NCBI GenBank assembly: GCA_945830595.1
Contig: CALZZH010000095.1
Coordinates: forward strand, 1-8,486
DNA: 8,486 bases
Reading direction: 5' to 3'
Source: Avoscillospira sp945864925
GTDB lineage: Bacteria > Bacillota > Clostridia > Oscillospirales > Oscillospiraceae
The notes below the pieces were generated by a model. It had not been told where the DNA came from and did no database searches. It was given only the letters and a program-made list of their open reading frames with translations. Each line of letters begins with the position of its first letter. The first letter of the stretch is position 1. Made by a program: the position numbers and the translations under genes. Of the stretch, positions 1-5,029 are shown piece after piece.

Positions 1-6
1 GGGGAG
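1..6 (+). promoter_or_regulatory. Ribosome binding site of feoB
   Basis: GGGGAG lies nine bases before the ATG at 16 and supports that start. The promoter and any upstream feoA gene would lie outside the window. Confidence 0.6.
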
Positions 7-15
7 AACTCCATC

Positions 16-2511
16 ATGGAATTGAAAATTGCCCTGGCGGGCAACCCGAACTGCGGCAAGACGACCCTGTTCAATGCCCTGACCGGCTCCAACCAGTTCG
101 TGGGAAACTGGCCTGGCGTCACCGTGGAAAAGAAAGAGGGCAAGCTGAAAAAGCATGCAGACGTCACCATCACCGACCTTCCCGGCATTTACTCCCTGTC
201 TCCTTACACGCTGGAGGAGGTTGTAGCCCGGAACTATCTGATTCAGGAGCGGCCCAATGCCATTTTGAACATCATCGACGGCACCAACCTGGAGCGGAAC
301 CTGTATCTGACCACCCAGCTCACGGAGTTGGGGATTCCCGTGGTGGTTGCCATCAATATGATGGACGTCGTGCGCAAAAACGGCGACAAGATCAACACAC
401 AGGAGCTTTCCCGCGCGCTGGGGTGCACAGTTGTGGAGATTTCCGCCCTGAAGGGGGACGGCGTCATGGCTGCGGCAGAGGCTGCCATTGATGCGGCAAA
501 GAACGCAAAGACGGTGCCGATGCACACGTTCTCTGGCCCTGTGGAGCACGCCATTGCCCACATTGAGGAGGCCGCGGTTCACAATATGCCGGAGGAGCAG
601 CAGCGCTGGTACGCCATTAAGATCTTTGAGCGGGACGACAAGGTACTGGAGCAGATGCAGCTGAGCGGTGATCTGGCGGCTCATATTGAGGCGGACGTCA
701 AGGCTGCCGAGGAGGAACTGGACGACGACGCCGAGTCCATCATTACCAATGAACGGTATGTGTACATCGGCGAAGTGATCAAACGGTGCTACAAGAAGCA
801 CTCTGCCGGAAAGCTCTCCGCCTCCGATAAGATTGACAAGGTGGTTACCAACCGCTGGCTGGGCTTGCCGATTTTTGCAGTGGTTATGTTCCTGGTGTAC
901 TATCTCTCCATGGTGACCATCGGTTCCTTCGCCACGGATTGGGCCAACGACGGCGTATTCGGCGATGGCTGGCATCTGCTTGGCATTGGCTCCTCCGCTT
1001 ACGCTGCGGAAAGTGAGGACTATACTGCAGCGATGCAGGCAGTGGAGGCATTTGCGGAACTTGACGTCGAAGAGGAAGGCTTTGACGAAGCGGCCGCTCT
1101 GGAAGAACTGAAGGCGCTCCAGCCTGCAGCTGATTCCGCCACGGTGGACGTGGAGGATGAGGAAACTCTGGCAGTCAATACCATGACGGCCTGGTATGAT
1201 GCCATTCCGGCTGGCGCAGACGAGGAAAGCACAGTTCCTGTGACCTATGTGGACGCGGTCAGCTACCTGGAGGAAAACGGCTTTGACGAACCGGATCCTG
1301 CGGATTACGGCGTGTGGGTACCGGGCATTCCTGTTCTGGTGGGCAACCTGTTGGAGCGTGCCAATGCGGCAGAGTGGCTCAGCGGCCTGATCCTGGATGG
1401 CATTGTGGCCGGCGTCGGTGCGGTGCTGGGCTTTGTGCCGCAGATGCTGGTGCTGTTCCTGCTGCTGGCGTTCCTGGAGGCCTGCGGCTATATGGCCCGT
1501 ATCGCCTTTGTTCTGGACCGGGTGTTCCGGAAGTTTGGATTGTCCGGTAAGTCTTTCATCCCTATGCTGATCGGCACCGGCTGCGGTGTGCCGGGTATTA
1601 TGGCCTCCCGTACCATTGAAAATGAACGGGACCGCCGGATGACCATCATGACCACCACCTTTATTCCCTGCGGCGCCAAGGTGCCCTTTATTTCCATGAT
1701 TGCCGGCGCGCTCTTTGGCGGCAGCGCCTGGGTGGCGACTTCTGCTTACTTCATCGGTATGGCTGCCATCATCGTCTCCGGCATCATGCTGAAAAAGACA
1801 AAACCCTTCGCCGGAGAGCCCGCTCCCTTTGTCATGGAGCTGCCTGCCTATCATTGGCCCACCCTGGGCAACGTGCTGCGCAGCATGTGGGAACGCGGCT
1901 GGAGTTTCATCAAGAAGGCCGGCACCATCATTTTGCTCTCCACCATCTTCGTGTGGTTCACCACTTACTTCGGCTGGGTGGACGGCACCTTCCGGATGCT
2001 GTCTGAGGAGGAGATCGACTGCTCCATTCTGGCAGCCATCGGCGGTGTGCTGGCCTGGATCTTCAAACCCCTGGGCTGGGGCAACTGGCAGGCGGCCGTG
2101 GCTTCCATCACAGGCCTCATTGCCAAGGAGAACATTGTGGGTACCTTGGGCATCCTCTATGGCGGCGGCGTCGGTATCGTATATCAGAATCTGGCCGCTG
2201 CCTTCAGCGGAATCACCGGCTATTCCTTCCTGGTGTTCAACCTGCTGTGCGCCCCCTGCTTCGCGGCCATCGGCGCCATCAAGCGGGAGATGAACAATGG
2301 AAAGTGGACCTGGTTTGCCATCGGCTATCAATGCGGCTTTGCTTATGTGATTGCCCTGATGATCAACCAGTTCGGAAATGCCATTACCGGCCAGTTGAAC
2401 ATCGTCGGCCTGATTGTCGCGCTGGCAGTTTTGGCACTGATGATCTGCATGCTGTTCAAGCCCTATCAGGAGGCGACGAAGCGCGTCTCCGGAACTGCCG
2501 GGAAAATTTGA
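16..2511 (+). CDS. feoB: Ferrous iron transport protein B (FeoB)
   Basis: FeoB is the GTPase-linked inner-membrane permease for Fe(II). The cytosolic N-terminal G domain is complete: G1 GNPNCGKTT (residues 9-17), G2 around T36 in NWPGVTVE, G3 DLPG (54-57), G4 NMMD (114-117) and G5 SALKGDG (from 143). A helical linker follows to about residue 275, then the membrane domain starts at GLPIFAVVMFLVYYLS. The two membrane gate regions are recognisable, with GTGCGVPG (from 520, Cys523) and APCFAA (from 746, Cys748). At 831 aa it is longer than many FeoB proteins because of a very acidic segment (about residues 329-430) between the first membrane helix and the conserved GVWVPGIPVLVGN stretch. The start at 16 has a good ribosome binding site and gives the canonical N-terminus. 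The next gene follows after 32 bases, so the two are probably co-transcribed. The family assignment is secure. Confidence 0.98.
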   Translation: MELKIALAGNPNCGKTTLFNALTGSNQFVGNWPGVTVEKKEGKLKKHADVTITDLPGIYSLSPYTLEEVVARNYLIQERPNAILNIIDGTNLERNLYLTTQLTELGIPVVVAINMMDVVRKNGDKINTQELSRALGCTVVEISALKGDGVMAAAEAAIDAAKNAKTVPMHTFSGPVEHAIAHIEEAAVHNMPEEQQRWYAIKIFERDDKVLEQMQLSGDLAAHIEADVKAAEEELDDDAESIITNERYVYIGEVIKRCYKKHSAGKLSASDKIDKVVTNRWLGLPIFAVVMFLVYYLSMVTIGSFATDWANDGVFGDGWHLLGIGSSAYAAESEDYTAAMQAVEAFAELDVEEEGFDEAAALEELKALQPAADSATVDVEDEETLAVNTMTAWYDAIPAGADEESTVPVTYVDAVSYLEENGFDEPDPADYGVWVPGIPVLVGNLLERANAAEWLSGLILDGIVAGVGAVLGFVPQMLVLFLLLAFLEACGYMARIAFVLDRVFRKFGLSGKSFIPMLIGTGCGVPGIMASRTIENERDRRMTIMTTTFIPCGAKVPFISMIAGALFGGSAWVATSAYFIGMAAIIVSGIMLKKTKPFAGEPAPFVMELPAYHWPTLGNVLRSMWERGWSFIKKAGTIILLSTIFVWFTTYFGWVDGTFRMLSEEEIDCSILAAIGGVLAWIFKPLGWGNWQAAVASITGLIAKENIVGTLGILYGGGVGIVYQNLAAAFSGITGYSFLVFNLLCAPCFAAIGAIKREMNNGKWTWFAIGYQCGFAYVIALMINQFGNAITGQLNIVGLIVALAVLALMICMLFKPYQEATKRVSGTAGKI

Positions 2512-2528
2512 TCCCATATGCATTTTCT

Positions 2529-2534
2529 AAGGAG
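2529..2534 (+). promoter_or_regulatory. Ribosome binding site of the FeoB-associated small gene
   Basis: AAGGAG sits nine bases before the ATG at 2544. It is strong support that this 57-codon frame is translated. Confidence 0.7.
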
Positions 2535-2543
2535 TGAGATCCC

Positions 2544-2717
2544 ATGCTGCAATGGATTTGTGCGAATATCGGAACCATTTTGATCTGCCTGATTTTGACT
2601 GTGGCTGTTGTCCTGATCATACGATCCCTGATCCGGCAGAAAAAGCAGGGGAAGTCCTCCTGCGGCTGCGGCTGCGCCCATTGCGCCATGCATGGTTCCT
2701 GCCACGCTCAGAAGTAA
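2544..2717 (+). CDS. FeoB-associated Cys-rich membrane protein
   Basis: This is a 57-residue protein. It has one N-terminal hydrophobic helix (about residues 8-27, ILICLILTVAVVLII core), then a basic stretch (RSLIRQKKQGK), then a Cys/His-rich tail CGCGCAHCAMHGSCH (residues 40-54; Cys40, 42, 44, 47 and 53, with His46, 50 and 54). That architecture is typical of the small 'FeoB-associated Cys-rich membrane protein' family encoded directly after feoB in many Firmicutes. A basic segment after the helix favours a cytoplasmic tail by the positive-inside rule. The tail could bind Fe(II) on exit from FeoB, but this is inferred, as the family's biochemistry is poorly defined. The gene lies 32 bases after feoB, has its own strong ribosome binding site, and its stop codon runs into the A-tract of the terminator, so it is the last gene of the feo transcript. 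Confidence 0.9.
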   Translation: MLQWICANIGTILICLILTVAVVLIIRSLIRQKKQGKSSCGCGCAHCAMHGSCHAQK

Positions 2718-2796
2718 AAAATGCGCACACACTTGGACGGCGCCTGCCTCCCCTGCCACAGGGGAGGCGGCCCCGGAGTCGGCGTGCGCATTTTTT
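2716..2796 (+). terminator. Composite, bidirectional-type intrinsic terminator after the feo genes
   Basis: Two nested hairpins are visible. The outer one has perfect 13-base arms, AAAAAATGCGCAC (2716-2728) and its complement ending in six T (2784-2796). The inner one pairs GCCTCCCCT (2746-2754) with AGGGGAGGC (2760-2768) across a 5-base loop. The A-run on the left and T-run on the right make it suitable for terminating on either strand, although no gene on the minus strand is seen to need it. Confidence 0.9.
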
Positions 2797-2806
2797 AGAG
2801 ACAACG

Positions 2807-2822
2807 GTTAGCATATGCTAAC
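2807..2822. promoter_or_regulatory. Operator-like perfect palindrome, site 1 (GTTAGC-N4-GCTAAC)
   Basis: GTTAGCATATGCTAAC is a perfect 16-base palindrome placed between the feo terminator and the DUF2325 gene, directly before a TATAAA box (2826-2831). It is the first of four copies of the same dyad in the window (others at 4277, 4322 and 4831), each upstream of a different transcription start. The half-site GGTTAG resembles DtxR/IdeR-type iron boxes, but the spacing between the TTAG and CTAA cores (six bases) differs from the classical one-base gap, so the regulator is unassigned. Binding by a metal-responsive repressor is inferred. Confidence 0.75.
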
Positions 2823-2825
2823 TAC

Positions 2826-2831
2826 TATAAA
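2826..2831 (+). promoter_or_regulatory. Possible -10 element for the DUF2325 operon
   Basis: TATAAA lies immediately downstream of the site 1 palindrome and 19 bases before the ATG at 2851. No good -35 hexamer is seen at the standard distance, because that region is occupied by the palindrome. A promoter is needed here, since a strong terminator precedes it, but its exact elements are uncertain. Confidence 0.4.
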
Positions 2832-2850
2832 CAGAAAAAGAGGATATACT

Positions 2851-3144
2851 ATGAGCGTTGTCATTGTGGGCGGAAACGAGTGCATGATCCGGCAGTATAA
2901 AGAACTTTGCCGGTCCTACAACTGCAGTGTCAGGGTGTACACAAATATGAATGCCGGGCTGAAAAACATGGGCTGTCCGGATTTGCTGGTGCTGTTCACC
3001 AGCACCATTTCGCATACAATGGTTCGCTGCGCCCTGCGGGAGGCCAAAGGCGGGCGCGTCCGTATTGCCAGGAGCCATACAAGCTCCATGGCAGCGCTGA
3101 GAGGAATTCTGGAAAAGCACATCATGCAGGAGGGACGTCTATGA
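2851..3144 (+). CDS. DUF2325 domain protein
   Basis: This is a 97-residue single-domain protein recognisable as DUF2325. It opens with a Rossmann-like beta strand and glycine turn (SVVIVGGNE, residues 2-10), followed by a Cys-containing helix (Cys11, Cys20, Cys25), a PDLLVLFTSTISH strand-loop (43-55), MVRCALREAKG (57-67) and the characteristic RSHTSSMAAL block (74-83). The family's function is not established; clostridial members are often found beside feo genes. The start at 2851 is chosen because AGAGG (2839-2843) is seven bases upstream and because an in-frame ATG at 2815 falls inside the palindrome and before the likely -10 box. The stop overlaps the next start (ATGA at 3141-3144), which indicates translational coupling with the DUF3793 gene. 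Confidence 0.9.
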   Translation: MSVVIVGGNECMIRQYKELCRSYNCSVRVYTNMNAGLKNMGCPDLLVLFTSTISHTMVRCALREAKGGRVRIARSHTSSMAALRGILEKHIMQEGRL

Positions 3145-3692
3145 CAGAGGAAATGCTGATACGGCATTGTGCTCCGACCCTGGCGGGGCTGAAAACAGGC
3201 AGTATGTTTCCTTGCCCATTGACCTCCCGCCGGGAACTGCTGGAGGACATCCGCGGATGGAACCGCCGGCTTGTTCCGAGGGGACTCCGCGTTCTGCCCC
3301 TGCGATGCTCGGAAACACAGGCTTTAATTTATGTGTTTCGGCCGAAGAACCTGAAACGGGACCTGACAGATCAGATGACAATTTCTCTGCTCAAAGGGCG
3401 GGGCTATCCGGATGCTCAGATGGAGTCCTGCCTCTGCCGCCTGATTGACAGGTTTCAGGCAGGAGGAGAGTTTCCCCATGAGGTCGGCCTGTTCCTTGGC
3501 TATCCACCGGAGGATGTCAGCGGCTTTATCGAAAAGAAAGCCTGCGGACACAAATGTGTGGGCTGCTGGAAGGTCTATGGGGATGCGGCGGCAGCAAAGA
3601 GAACCTTTGACCAGTATAAAAGATGCACAAAAATCTATTGTTCCCAGTGGAAGCAGGGAATGCCCATTGAGCGGCTTACCGTGTCCGGTTAG
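3141..3692 (+). CDS. DUF3793 family protein
   Basis: This 183-residue soluble protein has the hallmarks of DUF3793: an N-terminal helix MTEEMLIRHCAPTLAGLKTG, a central strand pair around ALIYVFRPKN (61-70), the block EVGLFLGYPPEDV (114-126), and a C-terminal CWKVYGD...FDQYKRCTKIYC segment (142-167). The C-terminal half carries Cys135, Cys139, Cys142, Cys162 and Cys167, with His137 in the motif CGHKCVGC. That spacing could hold a metal or an Fe-S cluster, but this is an inference, as the family has no assigned activity that I know of. The start is fixed by the four-base overlap with the DUF2325 gene. A longer in-frame reading from 2907 would only overlap that gene and is not credible. The flavodoxin gene follows after 27 bases, so all three probably share one transcript. 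Confidence 0.9.
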   Translation: MTEEMLIRHCAPTLAGLKTGSMFPCPLTSRRELLEDIRGWNRRLVPRGLRVLPLRCSETQALIYVFRPKNLKRDLTDQMTISLLKGRGYPDAQMESCLCRLIDRFQAGGEFPHEVGLFLGYPPEDVSGFIEKKACGHKCVGCWKVYGDAAAAKRTFDQYKRCTKIYCSQWKQGMPIERLTVSG

Positions 3693-3719
3693 CCCAAAAC
3701 AGAAAGGCTGGTATGATTC

Positions 3720-4142
3720 ATGCGTAAAATTGCGGTTGTTTATTGGAGCGGAACGGGCAATACGGAGGCGATGGCTGCGGCCGTGGCGGACGGCGCCAGG
3801 AGCAAGGGAGCGGACGTATCCCTGCTGACTGCTGCGGAGTTTGGCGCAGACCGGGTTGCCGATTTTGATGCGATTGCGTTCGGCTGCCCGGCCATGGGTT
3901 CCGAGGTCCTGGAAGAGTCGGAGTTCGAGCCCATGTTCTCTGACTGTGAGTGCAAGTTGGGAGGCAAGCAAATCGCCTTGTTCGGCTCCTATGGATGGGG
4001 GGACGGCGAATGGATGCGCAGTTGGGAAGAAACCTGTGAAAAGGACGGCGCATTGCTTGTCTGCGACAGTGTGATCTGCAATGAGGCGCCGGATAGTGAC
4101 GCTGTGCGGCAGTGTCAAGCGCTGGGCGCATCGCTTGCTTGA
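3720..4142 (+). CDS. Flavodoxin (short-chain)
   Basis: This 140-residue protein has the flavodoxin fold. The FMN phosphate loop is WSGTGNTEAMA (residues 9-19). The first isoalloxazine-flanking loop is GCPAMGSEVLEESEF (55-69) and the second is GSYGWGDGEWMR (89-100), with Tyr91/Trp93 and Trp98 available for stacking. It lacks the roughly 20-residue insertion of long-chain flavodoxins. Flavodoxins are FMN electron carriers that replace ferredoxin when iron is short, which fits the neighbouring feo genes and the operator-like palindrome at the head of this operon. The Shine-Dalgarno candidate AGAAAGG (3701-3707) is somewhat far (12 bases) from the ATG. An upstream ATG at 3712 is in another frame and stops after four codons. 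The family call is firm; the redox partner is unknown. Confidence 0.95.
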   Translation: MRKIAVVYWSGTGNTEAMAAAVADGARSKGADVSLLTAAEFGADRVADFDAIAFGCPAMGSEVLEESEFEPMFSDCECKLGGKQIALFGSYGWGDGEWMRSWEETCEKDGALLVCDSVICNEAPDSDAVRQCQALGASLA

Positions 4143-4156
4143 TCGGATAGTTATGA

Positions 4157-4190
4157 GACGGGAAGTATGCACCGGGTGCAGCTTCCCGTC
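4157..4190 (+). terminator. Hairpin terminator after the flavodoxin gene
   Basis: GACGGGAAG (4157-4165) pairs perfectly with CTTCCCGTC (4182-4190). An inner TGCAC/GTGCA stem (4168-4172 with 4176-4180) tops it. The downstream tract TTGCTTTCCT is only moderately T-rich, so it may be a leaky terminator. It sits 14 bases after the flavodoxin stop. Confidence 0.7.
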
Positions 4191-4240
4191 TTGCTTTCCT
4201 GGCCACGCCTGTTCTTGCTGTAAGGAGCATGATCCGGCGA

Positions 4241-4269
4241 TTGACAAACAGCGTGATCTGTGCTATGAT
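4241..4269 (+). promoter_or_regulatory. Sigma-A-type promoter for the HMA gene
   Basis: A consensus -35 TTGACA (4241-4246) is separated by exactly 17 bases from the -10 TATGAT (4264-4269, five of six consensus bases). Transcription would start near 4276, at the first base of the site 2 palindrome. This is the best-defined promoter in the window and implies a leader of about 165 bases before the ATG at 4443. Confidence 0.85.
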
Positions 4270-4276
4270 AGCCGAG

Positions 4277-4292
4277 GTTAGCAGCCGCTAAT
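4277..4292. promoter_or_regulatory. Operator-like palindrome, site 2
   Basis: GTTAGCAGCCGCTAAT matches the dyad GTTAGC-N4-GCTAAC with one mismatch at the last base. It begins seven bases after the -10 box, so it covers the expected transcription start. A repressor bound here would block initiation. It partly overlaps a 7-base hairpin (4283-4289 with 4298-4304). Confidence 0.75.
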
Positions 4293-4307
4293 TCAAAAGC
4301 GGCTTTT
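4283..4307 (+). other. Short leader hairpin followed by four T (possible attenuator)
   Basis: AGCCGCT (4283-4289) pairs perfectly with AGCGGCT (4298-4304) around an 8-base loop, and four T follow (4304-4307). It lies in the first 30 bases of the predicted leader. It could be a weak attenuator or simply reflect overlap with the palindrome; function is not shown. Confidence 0.35.
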
Positions 4308-4313
4308 ACATTT

Positions 4314-4345
4314 CGTCAAAGGTTAGCAAAAGCTAACCTTTGACG
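4314..4345. promoter_or_regulatory. Operator-like palindrome, site 3, in a 14-base inverted repeat
   Basis: The core GTTAGCAAAAGCTAAC (4322-4337) is a perfect copy of the dyad. It is extended to 14-base perfect arms (4314-4327 and 4332-4345) around an AAAA loop. It lies 29 bases after site 2 in the predicted leader of the HMA gene. It may be a second operator for the same repressor, and as RNA it would also form a very stable hairpin. No T-tract follows, so it is not a normal terminator. Confidence 0.75.
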
Positions 4346-4367
4346 GCAACTGTCATGCCGCCATTGG

Positions 4368-4400
4368 CAACCGGACACCGGATGCGATCCGGAGCGGTTG
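4368..4400 (+). other. Stem-loop in the HMA gene leader
   Basis: CAACCG (4368-4373) pairs with CGGTTG (4395-4400), enclosing a second hairpin CCGGAT-GCG-ATCCGG (4378-4392). Together with the two hairpins upstream it makes nearly the whole leader structured. I do not recognise a known riboswitch class. Confidence 0.35.
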
Positions 4401-4442
4401 ACCGGTCTGGCCGCGGAGATGGAGAATCGAGAGGTTTTGGAA

Positions 4443-4697
4443 ATGATAAAAACGACGTTGGAAATTGACGGTATGGCCTGCAGTATGTGCGAGGCCCATG
4501 TAAACGACGCTGTCCGCAAGGGGTTTGCGGTCAGGAAGGTGACGTCCTCTCATACAAAAGGGAAAACGGAAATACTCTCCGAGGAGCCGCTGGAGGAGAC
4601 CCAGCTGAAAGCCGTGATTGAGGCCACCGGATATCAGGTAACGGCGGTCAGAAGTGAGCTCTATGAGAAGAAAGGCTTTTCTCTTTTTAGAAAATAA
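4443..4697 (+). CDS. Single-domain heavy-metal-associated (HMA) protein
   Basis: This 84-residue protein is a ferredoxin-like beta-alpha-beta-beta-alpha-beta domain of the HMA type. The metal loop is GMACSMC (residues 10-16, Cys13 and Cys16), the MxCxxC motif used by copper chaperones and P-type ATPase N-domains. The rest follows the fold: helix CEAHVNDAVRKGF, a second half with TEILSEEPL, and helix LKAVIEATGY, then the tail YEKKGFSLFRK. It is distinct from CopZ in having the segment VRKVTSSHTKGKTEI (30-44). Its position in an apparently iron-linked cluster argues that its cargo may not be copper. The ATG at 4443 is preferred because GAGG (4431-4434) is eight bases upstream. In-frame starts at 4398 (TTG) and 4419 (ATG) add residues that do not belong to the domain. 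The gene is transcribed from the promoter at 4241 through tandem palindromes. Confidence 0.9.
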   Translation: MIKTTLEIDGMACSMCEAHVNDAVRKGFAVRKVTSSHTKGKTEILSEEPLEETQLKAVIEATGYQVTAVRSELYEKKGFSLFRK

Positions 4698-4701
4698 GAA
4701 G

Positions 4702-4781
4702 AACCGACATCCTGCGGGGGACTTACGCAGATTATGGTCACAGAGGAGCTGAAAGGTCTACCGGTCGGCAGGATGCCGGTT
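4702..4781. repeat. Long-range inverted repeat downstream of the HMA gene
   Basis: The 14-base arms 4702-4715 (AACCGACATCCTGC) and 4768-4781 are complementary with a single mismatch, separated by 52 bases. The right arm can alternatively form a local hairpin ACCGG (4760-4764) with CCGGT (4776-4780), so two exclusive folds are possible. There is no T-tract, so it is a poor terminator. This repeat and the hairpin at 4791 occupy the first half of the 318-base gap between the HMA and ABC genes. Confidence 0.5.
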
Positions 4782-4790
4782 GGTTGATTC

Positions 4791-4823
4791 CATAAGACCG
4801 GAGCAGATAAGGCGGGTCTTATG
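4791..4823. repeat. Perfect hairpin upstream of site 4
   Basis: CATAAGACC (4791-4799) and GGTCTTATG (4815-4823) are perfect complements around a 15-base loop. The structure ends eight bases before the site 4 palindrome. It could end the upstream transcript or act as a further DNA-binding site; it lacks a terminal T-run. Confidence 0.45.
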
Positions 4824-4830
4824 TCTACAG

Positions 4831-4846
4831 GTTAGCTGATACTAAC
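4831..4846. promoter_or_regulatory. Operator-like palindrome, site 4
   Basis: GTTAGCTGATACTAAC matches the dyad at 11 of its 12 defined bases (ACTAAC in place of GCTAAC). With flanks it gives 8-base arms CAGGTTAG (4828-4835) and CTAACCTG (4842-4849). It covers the -35 region of a plausible promoter for the ABC transporter genes. Confidence 0.75.
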
Positions 4847-4864
4847 CTGCGAGCAAAAAATAAT
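4836..4864 (+). promoter_or_regulatory. Candidate promoter for the ABC transporter operon
   Basis: A -35-like CTGATA (4836-4841, four of six consensus bases) and -10 AATAAT (4859-4864, five of six) are 17 bases apart. The -35 lies inside the site 4 palindrome, a layout expected for repression. An alternative weaker pair (TTGATT at 4784, GATAAG at 4806) lies upstream of the site. Confidence 0.5.
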
Positions 4865-4933
4865 CTGCCAGGAGGGCCTGTCGTTTTTGGGCTGATCAGA
4901 ACGCAGCATGCCGGGTGCGGCAGAAAGAGGAAC

Positions 4934-5029
4934 ATGAAAAAACGGGAAGTGCAATGGCGGGCAGGATGCTTCCTGCAGCAGCTTTGCCGAAACGATCTGA
5001 AACGGAGAAAACAGCATGATGATCCATAA
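4934..5029 (+). CDS. Possible 31-residue leader ORF overlapping the first ABC gene
   Basis: An ATG at 4934 opens a 31-codon frame (MKKREVQWRAGCFLQQLCRN, then DLKRRKQHDDP) that ends 14 bases inside the first ABC gene, in another frame. AGAGG (4926-4930) precedes the ATG but is only three bases away, closer than ideal. It is basic, with two Cys. It resembles no family I know. Translation could be coupled to that of the ABC gene, but a chance ORF is at least as likely. Confidence 0.2.
   Translation: MKKREVQWRAGCFLQQLCRNDLKRRKQHDDP
5004..5007 (+). promoter_or_regulatory. Ribosome binding site of the first ABC gene
   Basis: GGAG eight bases before the ATG at 5016 supports that start. A second in-frame ATG follows directly at 5019, so the first residue could be either Met. 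Confidence 0.55.

Noticed and set aside
2815..2850. Upstream ATG at 2815 as the DUF2325 start
   Set aside because: This ATG is inside the operator-like palindrome and before the likely -10 box, lacks a ribosome binding site, and adds 12 residues not typical of the family.
3687..3693. Isolated GGTTAGC half-site before the flavodoxin gene
   Set aside because: The second half is absent (AACAGA in its place), and the bases are the end of the DUF3793 gene, including its TAG stop, so it is not counted as a fifth operator.
3324..4247. 307-codon open frame on the minus strand
   Set aside because: It lies antisense across the DUF3793 and flavodoxin genes, whose products are clear family members, and its translation shows no recognisable domain. 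It is a shadow of GC-rich coding sequence.
4340..4368. TTGACG after site 3 as a second promoter for the HMA gene
   Set aside because: No -10 hexamer is present at 16-18 bases, and the hexamer is part of the inverted repeat arm.
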